Origin: UBA1181 sp045600225
Lineage (GTDB): Bacteria; Bacteroidota; Bacteroidia; Bacteroidales; Paludibacteraceae
Direction of reading: 5' to 3'
DNA: 64,000 nt
NCBI GenBank assembly: GCA_045600225.1
Contig: JAZRXL010000068.1
Location: 1 to 64,000, forward strand
The notes beneath the pieces were generated by a model. The model was not told the origin of the DNA and searched no databases. It was given only the letters and a program-made list of their open reading frames with translations. Made by a program: the position numbers and the translations under genes. Shown piece after piece: positions 5,936 to 15,036 of this stretch (its first letter is position 1; every line of letters begins with the position of its first letter).

Positions 5936-7956
5936 CTTCTTTTGTTACTAAAATGATCTCCTTTGGACGGTCTGTTCTTTTGGAAAGACTCTCTTCCTCT
6001 ATTCTCCTTCCCCCTATAGTCTCTATCCCTATTAGGTCTGTTGGATGTATTGTCTTTGGGTTTATTCTCTCTAACATATTCTTTTGAAGAGCTCTTTTCT
6101 TTGTGTTCTCCCTTGTTCTTAGGTGAGGAAAAGAGTTCCTGTATTAGGTCCTCTCGACCCATTCTTCTCAAGTCGTTTATGATGCTTTTCTGATTCTCTT
6201 TTTTATACCAAAAGAAGAATTTCCTTTGTTCCAGCTTTTCCTCTTTGGTGCGGGGTGTCCATACCTTCTCTAATGTGTAGGGATGGATACCTGTATAGTA
6301 TATCTCTGTGGCAAGAGTCATTGGGGTTGGTGTGAAATCTTGTATTTGTTCCAACTTGAAATCCAGGTTCTTTGTGATACATGCCAATTCTGCCATATCC
6401 TCTTGTCTGCATCCCGGATGGGAGGAGATAAAGTAGGGGATTAGTTGTTGATTTAATCCATTCTGTTGGTTAATGCGATCGAAGTGCTTCTTGAATTCTT
6501 CAAAAAGTGAGAATGAAGGTTTTCTCATCTGTTTGAGCACATTGTCGGATGTATGTTCAGGTGCTACCTTTAATCTTCCGGACACATGGTTCTTGATAAG
6601 TTCCTCCATATAAAGATGGTGGCTCTCCTTTTCTTTTTCATCTGTACAGTTGCAGAGCATAAGATCGTATCGAACACCGCTACCAATAAATGATTTTTTT
6701 AGTTGCGGAATACTATCCACTTTTTTGTATAAGTCCAATAAAGCGGAGTGGTCTGTGTTCATATTCTTACATACTGTTGGTTGTATGCAAGAGAAGCGTT
6801 TGCACTTTGCACATAAAGAAGCATCCTTACCCCTCATTTTGTACATATTAGCAGATGGACCTCCTAAATCACTTATATACCCTTTGAAATCGGGATGATC
6901 TGTTAATGTTTTTACCTCGTTTATGATAGACTCTTCTGATCTTGATGATATGAATTTTCCCTGATGCGCAGAGATAGCGCAAAAAGAACATCCACCAAAG
7001 CAACCTCTGTGAATGTTGACGGATAGTTTTATCATATCGTATGCAGGGATGGTTTTCCCTTTATATTTTGGATGAGGAACCCTTGTGAATGGGAGTTCGT
7101 ATGTTGCATCCAGATCTTTGGTCTCCATTGGAGGGAATGGGGGATTTATAATGACAGAGTGAGATTTATCCACCCCTTGTATAAGTCTACGAGCCTTTAG
7201 TTTGTTGGACTCCTCCTCTACAATGCGGAAATTCTTTGCTTGTTTTACCTTGTCTTTTAGACATTCATCGTGAGAAAACAATTCAAATGTTTCATCATCA
7301 GAATCTGGAATGTCTGTATTCTTGGCAATGTATGCTGTTTGTGGTATGTTCGTTAGATCAGAAACCGACTTGCCTGATTTTAATTCTTTTACAATTGCTT
7401 TTAGTGGTAATTCTCCCATTCCGTAGATGAGAAGGTCTGCCTTGCAATCTTGTAGTATACAGGGTTTTAGTTCGTCATCCCAATAGTCGTAATGAGTAAC
7501 GCGACGCAGAGAAGCTTCTATGCCTCCGATAACGATTGGAACATCGGGATATAGTTTCTTTAATATTGAGCAATATACGATTGTTGCCCTATCTGGTCTT
7601 GATCCGGCCACTCCATTTGGAGAGTATGCATCGTCTGAACGTAATCGTTTATTTGCGGTGTAGTGGTTAACCATAGAGTCCATACATCCGGCAGAGATTG
7701 CGAAGAAGAGTCGGGGAGTTCCTAATTTTTTAAAGTCTCTTAAATCATCCCTCCAATTGGGTTGAGGAACGATTGCGACTCGAAGTCCCTCGTGTTCCAG
7801 TATTCGACCTACAACGGCACCAGCAAATGAAGGATGGTCTATATATGCATCTCCAGAGAAGAGTATGACATCCACTTCATCCCAATGTCTGATTTCCAGT
7901 TCTTTTTTTGTAGTAGGAAGGAAATCTGTAAGTTGAAATTCTTTCTTTGTACTCAT
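5932..7956 (-). CDS. ygiQ: YgiQ family radical SAM protein
   Basis: The 674-residue protein has the UPF0313/YgiQ N-terminal domain (FLPTTKKELEIRHWDEVDVI, then DAYIDHPSFAGAVVGRILE), and a radical SAM core with HRGCFGGCSFC, a CxxxCxxC [4Fe-4S] motif near residue 320. A further Cys cluster (CAKCKRFSCIQPTVC) lies near residue 375. The C-terminus is a long basic, low-complexity tail rich in Arg, Lys, Asn and Gly (about 90 residues), common in Bacteroidetes members and suggestive of RNA binding. Function of the family is not settled. Start at 7956 gives MSTKKEFQLTDFLPTT, the usual start. It is followed by the MBL gene with a 4-base overlap. Confidence 0.92.
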   Translation of the reverse strand: MSTKKEFQLTDFLPTTKKELEIRHWDEVDVILFSGDAYIDHPSFAGAVVGRILEHEGLRVAIVPQPNWRDDLRDFKKLGTPRLFFAISAGCMDSMVNHYTANKRLRSDDAYSPNGVAGSRPDRATIVYCSILKKLYPDVPIVIGGIEASLRRVTHYDYWDDELKPCILQDCKADLLIYGMGELPLKAIVKELKSGKSVSDLTNIPQTAYIAKNTDIPDSDDETFELFSHDECLKDKVKQAKNFRIVEEESNKLKARRLIQGVDKSHSVIINPPFPPMETKDLDATYELPFTRVPHPKYKGKTIPAYDMIKLSVNIHRGCFGGCSFCAISAHQGKFISSRSEESIINEVKTLTDHPDFKGYISDLGGPSANMYKMRGKDASLCAKCKRFSCIQPTVCKNMNTDHSALLDLYKKVDSIPQLKKSFIGSGVRYDLMLCNCTDEKEKESHHLYMEELIKNHVSGRLKVAPEHTSDNVLKQMRKPSFSLFEEFKKHFDRINQQNGLNQQLIPYFISSHPGCRQEDMAELACITKNLDFKLEQIQDFTPTPMTLATEIYYTGIHPYTLEKVWTPRTKEEKLEQRKFFFWYKKENQKSIINDLRRMGREDLIQELFSSPKNKGEHKEKSSSKEYVRENKPKDNTSNRPNRDRDYRGKENRGRESFQKNRPSKGDHFSNKRR

Positions 7957-7969
7957 TGCTTATATGATG

Positions 7970-7999
7970 AAAGAGCGGTTACATTAGCAACCGCTCTTT
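7970..7999. terminator. Hairpin between ygiQ and the lipoprotein gene
   Basis: AAAGAGCGGTT (7970-7980) pairs with AACCGCTCTTT (7989-7999) around an 8-base loop. It sits after the stop of the minus-strand lipoprotein gene and 13 bases before the ygiQ start. The longer T-run is on the plus strand, but the only gene it can terminate is the lipoprotein on the minus strand. Confidence 0.7.
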
Positions 8000-8052
8000 T
8001 TTATTTATCAAAATCATATACAATAGAGAGGCGTCTCAATATTGTAATTTGT

Positions 8053-8778
8053 TTAATATACAAAGACATACAATGTTTCACTTGGGGAAACAATGGTACC
8101 CTCTGCTCCAGTGCTAATTGTTATGCTTGAAGCTTCAATACCTGTATTCTTATCTTCTTCTGTTTCTGCAGAAATTGTATAAGTTGAGTAAGGATCCAAT
8201 TTAGGGAAAACATAAATACCATTTTCGTTTGCTCTTGTGTCTTGAACAGTTTCAGAACCATTCTTCTTCAAATATACACGCAAAGAAAAACCAGGAAGGA
8301 AGCCATCTGCATCTTTGTATTTAGCTTCGATCTTTCCTATAATACCACACTTTCCTACATTCTTGCCATCGTAGATGTATAAGTCTCCTGCAGAAACAGG
8401 GTCTCCACCCTTAACTTCTACTTGACTGAAAACAGGGGCTTTGTCTCCTGATGCCAGGTCAGACAATGAATATAGAGTGTATTTTCCGTCTCTTAGATAG
8501 TCAAATCGAAAAGTTCCGTTGTAGGAAGTACTCGTCTTATCATCAAATCCATTTTGATTGTCTCCGTAAATTATGAATACATCCTCGTCTTTTGCTGAGA
8601 ATGTGTCTTTCTTGAAAACATAAGTTCCATTCTCAAATGCAATATTTCCATCATCGATGATTTTATATACAGTACCAAAGATAGTTCCCTTTCCACCTTC
8701 TCCTTCTTCTTTCGCACAAGAGGAGAGCATACAACTTATAGCAAGTAATTGAGTTAGATACAACAAAGTGTTCTTCAT
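8053..8778 (-). CDS. Lipoprotein with carboxypeptidase-like (Ig-type) repeats
   Basis: Starting at 8778 (MKNTLLYLTQLLAISCMLSSC) gives 241 residues with a good lipoprotein signal, lipobox LSSC. The alternative start 42 bases upstream lies over the -7 box at 8818-8825 and is unlikely. The mature part has two carboxypeptidase-regulatory-like beta-sandwich repeats: GTIFGTVYKI…GTFRFDYLRDGKYTLYSL and GIIGKIEAKY…GIYVFPKLDPYSTYTI. Such domains serve as stalks or scaffolds on surface proteins. No partner gene is evident: ygiQ downstream is beyond a terminator and the patatin gene upstream ends 93 bases away. Function unknown. Confidence 0.75.
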   Translation of the reverse strand: MKNTLLYLTQLLAISCMLSSCAKEEGEGGKGTIFGTVYKIIDDGNIAFENGTYVFKKDTFSAKDEDVFIIYGDNQNGFDDKTSTSYNGTFRFDYLRDGKYTLYSLSDLASGDKAPVFSQVEVKGGDPVSAGDLYIYDGKNVGKCGIIGKIEAKYKDADGFLPGFSLRVYLKKNGSETVQDTRANENGIYVFPKLDPYSTYTISAETEEDKNTGIEASSITISTGAEGTIVSPSETLYVFVY

Positions 8779-8817
8779 ACTTTTTATTGTTAGATTTTTA
8801 TACTTTAAATTTTTTCT

Positions 8818-8825
8818 CAAAGATA
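8818..8825 (-). promoter_or_regulatory. -7 promoter box of the lipoprotein gene
   Basis: The minus strand reads TATCTTTG, the strongest form of the Bacteroidetes -7 box, 40 bases before the chosen start at 8778. No clear -33 TTTG is seen. It supports the shorter gene model. Confidence 0.6.
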
Positions 8826-8870
8826 CAATATATGTAGCAATCCTTAAAATTTTTCTTTGAAAACGGATTG

Positions 8871-11171
8871 TTATTCAATCAATTTGTTATGGAAAATCAG
8901 GTATCCAATGTTAAGACCAACATTCCAGTTTTTGTTAGGATAACTATACCAGTTTCCGTATACTCCTGCTGTAATATATTTTAGTTGAGCGACTACAGTT
9001 AGTTCACTCAATCCATATAGCTTAGAAAATGCTTTGTCATATGTGGCGGCAAACAATGCTGTTGGAGTAATAGGCTTGTGAGGAACATATAAATAGTTTT
9101 CAAATCGGATGTGAAGAAAGTCGTTTATCCTAAATATGGGTTTTAGTCCAGCCGCGATGTACGAGTTAGCGTGAAAAGCTGGGTTGAATACCATCATGGA
9201 GTGTTTCGTAGGTGCAAATGCGGGAGCCATTAGTAAAGTCTCCATGTAATTATTTTCTAGCCCGTGGTTTGAGATGGCTCCTTCGGCCATAAATCCAAGA
9301 GAAAAATGTTTCCCTAACGGTGCATAATGGTCTATCATTGCAGATACTTTAAACCAGGAGGTGAATGTTTTGTAATTAAAGTAGGCAAGATTGATAGAAT
9401 CTACTGGTGTGTTTACCGAGGTTTCCTTGCTTCCAAATATGTATTGAGCATTGATTTTTGCCTGTGTGCCATAGATAGGGTATTGCTTGTGCGATAGTGA
9501 ATTGTGGTTGTATTGCAACAAAGTAACTCCTAATCGATAGTCGGTCCTGTCAAATTCTTTATCCTCCGTAGTGTAGAGTCCGTGATACTTGTTTCTTACC
9601 TTGCCATATGCTACACCTGCCTCAATCTCCCCTTTAAGAAGGAAGGGTACTGCGATTTTTGATTTTATATTAAATTCTGTACTGTACGCTTTTGTTGGTA
9701 TGTCTATTTCAAAAAAGGCATTCTGCTTATTTGAATAAGTGAAACGAGTTATGTCTCCTGAGAATTTTAGGCAGAGAGGAATTTGTGTCGGGAAATCTAT
9801 TCTGGAGTAGGCGTGTGCATTATTATAGATTACTCCGATTTGACCATCCACACCAAATTCATAAGACAATCGCCTTATTCCAAGATATTTCGCACTAACA
9901 TATAATTGGTTGGATGTGGTAGATGAAATGTTTCCTCCAACGGCGAACTTAAAGTGGTCATTAAGTTCAACATCCAATATTAGATCGTATGCTTTTGTCG
10001 TTTCGTTATATTGCGCATGGGGCATTACCTCGGCAATTTTCTTGTCTGATAGAAGTTTAAAGTAGTTTTTTCTGAATGTGAAAAAGTCAAAATATTCGTC
10101 ATCGTTAGAGAAGAACTTTTTTATGAATTTTTGTTGTTGAGGTTTAACTCCTCTAATGATAACATCTTTGAATATGAGGTTTGGTTCTTTTTGCTTGAAT
10201 CTATTCCTTTTTTCAGCTAACTCTTCTTTACTTCTTAGTTCTTTAACCTTTGCTTTGATCTCATCCATATGGGCAATTGTGCTATCGTATCCGATTTTAA
10301 TCAATTCCCTTGCTCGTTCGAAATTTAGCAAACTTATATCGGTATAGTGGAAATCTAATAATGTCCCTTTCTCTTCAGGTATGTTATAATTGGTTTTTTG
10401 CATGATTAGGTTCTCCAACAAAACCATGGGATCTTCTCCCTCAGTGGTGCTTGGATTATCGCTTACAGAGCTACCAATAATGTAATCTGCTTTAAATTCA
10501 TTTTCCATAATGTCGATAGGGAAGTTGTTATATACACCTCCATCGAGCATTAGGTGGTTGTTTACCTTGATTGGCTTGAAAACGAATGGGAAGGACATTG
10601 AAGTTCTTACTGCATCCCCCAAATCTCCTGATTTGTGTATATGAGCCTTCTTTGCAGTTAAGTCTGTTGCCACACATCTGAATGGGACAAATAGACTGTC
10701 GAAATTCCCTTTACATGCAGTTGTGGCTTGAGTGTAAAGATACAAACAGGCCTGGTTCATTTGGTTAGGCGACAAGAAACTATTTGGGATTACAGGTCTC
10801 ACAGTCAGTGAGTCGTCTATTGTCATTTTGAAGGAGATAAATTCGGGAGATTGCTCTTCTTCTTTGAAATAGAATTTGCTTTTATCGTCTACACGACCTT
10901 TCATCCAGGTATTGAATATCTCAGAGGTGAGAATTTCTTCCATCTCTCTAGGGGTATATCCCATTGCATAAAATGATCCTACAATGGCACCCATGGAAGT
11001 TCCTGTAACATAGTCAATAGGGATGTTGTTCTCTTCTAGCGCTTTTATTACTCCAACATGCGTACATCCTTTAGCTCCGCCTCCACTTAATACCAACCCT
11101 ACTCTTTGGGAATGGAGTGGGGTGGATATCAGTATTGATATTAGTATGTATGCTAGTTTGGAGAATTTCAT
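8871..11171 (-). CDS. Patatin-like phospholipase fused to an outer membrane beta-barrel
   Basis: The 766-residue product opens with a signal peptide (cleavage near LHSQ), then a patatin domain: oxyanion loop SGGGAKG, nucleophile elbow GTSMG, and catalytic aspartate in MLDGGVYNNFP near residue 215. A POTRA-like segment (IFKDVIIRGVKPQQQKFIKKF, about residues 330-400) links to a C-terminal barrel of about 360 residues resembling the BamA/Omp85 surface-antigen fold. This is the layout of type Vd (PlpD-like) proteins, in which the barrel carries the lipase to the surface, and it is widespread in Bacteroidetes. The natural substrate is likely phospholipid. It is transcribed alone from a -7 box at 11193-11200. 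Confidence 0.9.
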   Translation of the reverse strand: MKFSKLAYILISILISTPLHSQRVGLVLSGGGAKGCTHVGVIKALEENNIPIDYVTGTSMGAIVGSFYAMGYTPREMEEILTSEIFNTWMKGRVDDKSKFYFKEEEQSPEFISFKMTIDDSLTVRPVIPNSFLSPNQMNQACLYLYTQATTACKGNFDSLFVPFRCVATDLTAKKAHIHKSGDLGDAVRTSMSFPFVFKPIKVNNHLMLDGGVYNNFPIDIMENEFKADYIIGSSVSDNPSTTEGEDPMVLLENLIMQKTNYNIPEEKGTLLDFHYTDISLLNFERARELIKIGYDSTIAHMDEIKAKVKELRSKEELAEKRNRFKQKEPNLIFKDVIIRGVKPQQQKFIKKFFSNDDEYFDFFTFRKNYFKLLSDKKIAEVMPHAQYNETTKAYDLILDVELNDHFKFAVGGNISSTTSNQLYVSAKYLGIRRLSYEFGVDGQIGVIYNNAHAYSRIDFPTQIPLCLKFSGDITRFTYSNKQNAFFEIDIPTKAYSTEFNIKSKIAVPFLLKGEIEAGVAYGKVRNKYHGLYTTEDKEFDRTDYRLGVTLLQYNHNSLSHKQYPIYGTQAKINAQYIFGSKETSVNTPVDSINLAYFNYKTFTSWFKVSAMIDHYAPLGKHFSLGFMAEGAISNHGLENNYMETLLMAPAFAPTKHSMMVFNPAFHANSYIAAGLKPIFRINDFLHIRFENYLYVPHKPITPTALFAATYDKAFSKLYGLSELTVVAQLKYITAGVYGNWYSYPNKNWNVGLNIGYLIFHNKLIE

Positions 11172-11192
11172 TCGTTATTTTTTTCAATATGA

Positions 11193-11200
11193 CAAATTTA
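11193..11200 (-). promoter_or_regulatory. -7 promoter box of the patatin gene
   Basis: Minus strand TAAATTTG fits TAnnTTTG, 22 bases before the start codon at 11171. No good -33 element is seen. Confidence 0.45.
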
Positions 11201-11258
11201 AGTTATTTAGTTAAGAATTTAGAATTGTTATGTAAAAAAATAGAGGAATAAAAAACAA

Positions 11259-11286
11259 AGAAGGCTGGCAATATTGCCAGCCTTCT
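11259..11286 (-). terminator. Terminator of the T9SS cargo gene
   Basis: A perfect 28-base palindrome (arms agaaggctggcaat and its complement) follows the stop of the gene at 11309 and runs into a T-rich tract on the minus strand. Confidence 0.88.
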
Positions 11287-11308
11287 GAAGTATTATCGAT
11301 TCAAAAAA

Positions 11309-12733
11309 TTACTTCTTGATGATAACTTGAGATTTAACACCCTCTGCAGTGTAAACCTTAGCAACGTAAGAACCTTGAGCCAAAGCCGAGATGTTCTCGT
11401 TAGCAACAACTGCACCATTCATGTTTACAACCTCGATGTTAGTGTATTCGATACCCTCAACAACAACTTGGTCGTTAGCAACGTAGATAACAGCGTCAGC
11501 AGCAGCAGCAGCCTCGTTAACCTCTACACCAGCAAGACAAGTACCCAACATCAAATTGTCTACCAAGAATCCCCACTTGTCAGCCTTGATTGTCAAAGTA
11601 ACAGTCTTAGCATCTGAAGGAATAGTTACTTCGTCCTCGTAAGCGGTCCACTCTGTTGGGATTGGCTTACCGTCGAACAACTTGATAGTTTCACCATTGT
11701 CAGTAGTTGCAGTGAAAGAGAATGTTTGATCAGCGTCATAGAACTCATCACATCCTTCATACCACTTGAAGTTGAACAATGCGCTAACAGCTAGCTTACC
11801 ATTGTGGTTTGCTGGGATTGCGATGTTCTTGATGATAGTAGCTTGGCTAGGGTTGTTTACATACAATGCGTTCAACATTTCGCAGTCAAGATACTTTGAA
11901 TCAGGGTTTCCTTCTTTACCGAATCCACCATCTTCCCAGTTTCTTACTGTGTTAGCCTCACCTTCGATAGCATAACCACCAGACATTGCGTCAGCAGGGT
12001 ATTGAGACAATTCTCCATCTTCCCAACCATTAGTAAATCCTTGGAAATCCTCTGTATAGAATGGTCTACCGCAGTTCCACTCAGTTGGAGTGAAATACAA
12101 GTTCTTGATGTAAACAGGCTCCTCGTTAGCGTCAGCACACTCTCTAACACAACCGATAAGCATAGTATCGATCAAAAGACCCTTTGCATTTGCGTAGCAA
12201 AGTCTAGATTCCTTAATCCACTCGTTAGCCTTCATGTTGTGCTTAGCATCGATTCTGATTCTTGAATCAGCCTTGTTAACGTCAAGACCTGGAGCTCTAA
12301 ATCCTAGCACGCCAGGGTTCTTTGGATCCAAAATACCATATGCAGTATAGTGAGTCTTACCATAAGAGAACAAACCAATGTGGAATACTGGGTTCTTTCC
12401 CTCATACAATGATTGATAAAGGTCACCCTTCTCAGAACCTACCTCTGTTGGAAGCATGTACTCAATAACCAAATACCAAGCCTTAGTCAAATCAACTTTC
12501 TTAGCTGAAAGATCGATTTGGTAGTCAGTCCATTGTACATTGTGTTGGAATGCAGCAGCTGCAGAACCGTCAGATGCTTTTGCACCAAATGTGATAGCTT
12601 CACCACCCTCAGTAGGAACAGCCTTAGCACCATTTGCCAATTGTCCGTCCTTGATTACGTAGAATTCACCATCAGCGAATGCAGAACCCAAAGATAATAG
12701 TCCTGCCAAAGCGAGTAAACTTACTTTCTTCAT
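11309..12733 (-). CDS. Secreted protein with a type IX secretion C-terminal sorting domain
   Basis: The 474-residue product has a signal peptide (MKKVSLLALAGLLSLGSAFA), two galactose-binding-like beta-rich halves and a C-terminal region of about 75 residues with VEGIEYTNIEVVNMNGAVV, GSYVAKVYTAEG and final VIIKK, which fits the T9SS type A sorting domain: secretion through the PorV/PorU pathway and anchoring to the surface. Use of favoured codons and Ala/Gly/Glu-rich sequence suggests high expression. No catalytic motif was recognised, so its activity is unknown; it may be a structural surface protein. It stands alone, with its own terminator. Confidence 0.8.
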   Translation of the reverse strand: MKKVSLLALAGLLSLGSAFADGEFYVIKDGQLANGAKAVPTEGGEAITFGAKASDGSAAAAFQHNVQWTDYQIDLSAKKVDLTKAWYLVIEYMLPTEVGSEKGDLYQSLYEGKNPVFHIGLFSYGKTHYTAYGILDPKNPGVLGFRAPGLDVNKADSRIRIDAKHNMKANEWIKESRLCYANAKGLLIDTMLIGCVRECADANEEPVYIKNLYFTPTEWNCGRPFYTEDFQGFTNGWEDGELSQYPADAMSGGYAIEGEANTVRNWEDGGFGKEGNPDSKYLDCEMLNALYVNNPSQATIIKNIAIPANHNGKLAVSALFNFKWYEGCDEFYDADQTFSFTATTDNGETIKLFDGKPIPTEWTAYEDEVTIPSDAKTVTLTIKADKWGFLVDNLMLGTCLAGVEVNEAAAAADAVIYVANDQVVVEGIEYTNIEVVNMNGAVVANENISALAQGSYVAKVYTAEGVKSQVIIKK

Positions 12734-12864
12734 AAAAAAACAATTTAAATTTATACTAAAAAAATAATTTCATTCAATTTGTGCTTTGAATTTGGGTGCT
12801 AATTTAAATACTTTTTTTGTATTAAAACAACTATTTTGTTTATTTTTTATTAGCACCTAATAAA

Positions 12865-12894
12865 AATCTGACAAAGCTTTTGCTCTGTCAGATT
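12865..12894 (-). terminator. Terminator of the acyl-CoA carboxylase operon
   Basis: AATCTGACA (12865-12873) pairs with TGTCAGATT (12886-12894); the minus strand continues into a T-run. It lies 35 bases after the stop of the carboxyltransferase gene. Confidence 0.8.
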
Positions 12895-12929
12895 CCTAGT
12901 ATAGTGATTGTCATTATATTCTATGATTT

Positions 12930-14453
12930 TTACAAAGGAATATTTCCATGCTTCTTGGCTGGATTAGATCTAATCTTTGTATGTGTCATATCTAAAGCTT
13001 GAATCAACTTCTCTCTTGTTTGAGAAGGAAGGATGATTTCGTCTATGTAGCCTAACTCTGCTGCTCTGTAAGGATTAGAGAACTTCTCTGCATATTCGTT
13101 CTTTGCTTTTGCTTTCTCTTCGTCGCTTACCTTTCTATATAGAATATTTACGGCTCCGTCAGCACCCATAACTGCAATTTCTGCATTTGGATAAGCAAAG
13201 TTGATGTCAGCGCCAGTATGTTTACTTGACATCACAATGTATGCACCTCCGTAGGCTTTGCGTGTGATGATTGTAATCTTAGGAACGGTTGCCTCTACAT
13301 AAGCGTATACGATCTTTGCTCCGTGACGGATGATACCATTGTGCTCTTGTGTACATCCTGGTAAGAATCCTGGAACATCAACAAATGATACAATAGGAAT
13401 ACTGAAGCAATCGCAGAAACGGATGAATCTTGCAGCTTTGTCAGATGCGTCAATATCCAAAACACCCGCTTGGAATTCAGGTTGGTTGGCAACAATACCA
13501 ATCACCTTACCCTCTATTCTTGCGAAACCGATTAGAATATTTGGTGCGAATGTTTCTTGAATTTCAAAGAAGTAGTTGTTGTCGACAATAGATTCGATCA
13601 ACTCCTTCATGTTGTAAGGCTTGCTTGGGTCTGTTGGAATAAACTCATCCAAATTAATTGTCTCAGGCTCCATGCTTGGAGTGAATTGAGAATTTGGAGC
13701 GTCATCCACATTGTTCGAAGGTAAGAATGAGAGCAATTCACGAACCATAACCAATGTGTTCTCTTCATTCTCTCCAATGAAATGAGCAACACCACTTGTC
13801 GAGTTGTGGACAGCTGCGCCTCCCAATTGCTCTTTGTCTACATCCTCATGAGTCACTGTCTTTACTACATCTGGACCTGTTACGAACATGTGACTCTTCT
13901 CTTTAACCATGAAGATAAAGTCTGTCAATGCAGGGGAGTAACATGCTCCACCAGCACATGGGCCTAAGATAACAGAGATTTGAGGAATAACACCTGATGC
14001 AATTGTGTTTTGATAGAAAATGTCTCCATAACCAGCCAAACTAGAAACGCCTTCTTGAATACGAGCACCTCCAGAGTCGTTCAACGCGATGATAGGCACT
14101 CCCATTTTAAGAGCAAGCTTTTGCAACTTGACAATCTTGTTGGCATTTGTGCGGCTCAATGATCCACCAAATACAGTAAAGTCGTATGCATATACATAAA
14201 CCAAGCGACCGTCAATCTTACCATATCCACCGACAATACCATCACCTGCCAATTGTTGTTTGTCTAAACCGAAATTGTGACATTGGTGAATGACAAATTT
14301 GTCGATTTCGACGAATGTTCCTTTATCTAAAAGGATGGCAATTCGCTCTCTTGCTGTTAATTTTCCAGCTTGATGCTGTTTTTCAATACGATCTGCATCG
14401 CCAGCTTCTGCTTTTCGATTCAGTTCTATAAACTTATCATTAGGAGATTCCAT
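12930..14453 (-). CDS. Acyl-CoA carboxylase carboxyltransferase subunit (propionyl-/methylmalonyl-CoA type)
   Basis: The 507-residue protein belongs to the PccB/MmdA carboxyltransferase family: N-terminal LTARERIAILLDKGTFVEID, the acyl-CoA binding motif SGGARIQEGVSSLAGYG in the first crotonase half, and the carboxybiotin-binding motif DVPGFLPGCTQEHNGIIRHGAK and KAYGGAYIVMSSKH in the second. The C-terminus KKHGNIPL is typical of the family. It transfers CO2 between carboxybiotin and propionyl-CoA/(S)-methylmalonyl-CoA. The carrier and biotin carboxylase genes lie directly upstream, and no Na+-pump beta subunit is present, so an ATP-driven propionyl-CoA carboxylase is more likely than a Na+-pumping decarboxylase. 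The choice between propionyl- and acetyl-CoA rests on family resemblance. Confidence 0.9.
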   Translation of the reverse strand: MESPNDKFIELNRKAEAGDADRIEKQHQAGKLTARERIAILLDKGTFVEIDKFVIHQCHNFGLDKQQLAGDGIVGGYGKIDGRLVYVYAYDFTVFGGSLSRTNANKIVKLQKLALKMGVPIIALNDSGGARIQEGVSSLAGYGDIFYQNTIASGVIPQISVILGPCAGGACYSPALTDFIFMVKEKSHMFVTGPDVVKTVTHEDVDKEQLGGAAVHNSTSGVAHFIGENEENTLVMVRELLSFLPSNNVDDAPNSQFTPSMEPETINLDEFIPTDPSKPYNMKELIESIVDNNYFFEIQETFAPNILIGFARIEGKVIGIVANQPEFQAGVLDIDASDKAARFIRFCDCFSIPIVSFVDVPGFLPGCTQEHNGIIRHGAKIVYAYVEATVPKITIITRKAYGGAYIVMSSKHTGADINFAYPNAEIAVMGADGAVNILYRKVSDEEKAKAKNEYAEKFSNPYRAAELGYIDEIILPSQTREKLIQALDMTHTKIRSNPAKKHGNIPL

Positions 14454-14467
14454 TCTGATCCTTTCTT

Positions 14468-14992
14468 TTAATTATTTTCTTCTTCTGGTGCTTCTCCCAA
14501 CTCAATCAATGATTGATTTCCTGAGATGTTGTCACCTTCGCTAACTAACACTTTCTTTACCAAGCATCTGTCATTTACCTTGTATTCACTTTGCATCTTC
14601 ATTGCTTCGATTACAATGACAGGTTGTCCTGGATCAACTATATCACCCTCTTTTACCAAAACTCTAACTACCTTACCTGGCATAGGAGAGAATATCTTAT
14701 CTTGCTTTTCGCTTGATTTCGCCTTTTTTGCACCATATTGGTATGGGCTGATAATCTCTACAGGGAATGTGTTGAATGCAACACTCACTGTGTAGTTAAG
14801 ATTGTTGGTAGAACTAGGTTTTAGTTCTGCATTGTATGAATGGCCATCTTCAGATATGATAGAACATAGTCCGTTCTCTGCCATCACAATGTCTAAGTTG
14901 TATGTCTTATCGTCAACCAAAATCTCGACCTTGTTATCCTCTTTGTTTACAAGTGAAATTTCCTTGATCTTGTTTCCGATTTTAATTTTCAT
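14468..14992 (-). CDS. Biotin carboxyl carrier protein subunit
   Basis: The 174-residue product ends in a biotinyl/lipoyl domain: FSPMPGKVVRVLVKEGDIVDPG and the biotinylation motif EAMKM with Lys132. The N-terminal 80 residues are a small beta-rich region found in Bacteroidetes carboxylase carriers. It shuttles carboxybiotin between the biotin carboxylase (upstream gene) and the carboxyltransferase (14 bases downstream). ATG at 14992 has no competitor nearby. Confidence 0.92.
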   Translation of the reverse strand: MKIKIGNKIKEISLVNKEDNKVEILVDDKTYNLDIVMAENGLCSIISEDGHSYNAELKPSSTNNLNYTVSVAFNTFPVEIISPYQYGAKKAKSSEKQDKIFSPMPGKVVRVLVKEGDIVDPGQPVIVIEAMKMQSEYKVNDRCLVKKVLVSEGDNISGNQSLIELGEAPEEENN

Positions 14993-15036
14993 ACTTATAT
15001 ATATTTATATTGTTTTCCACCTTGTTTATGAGTGTT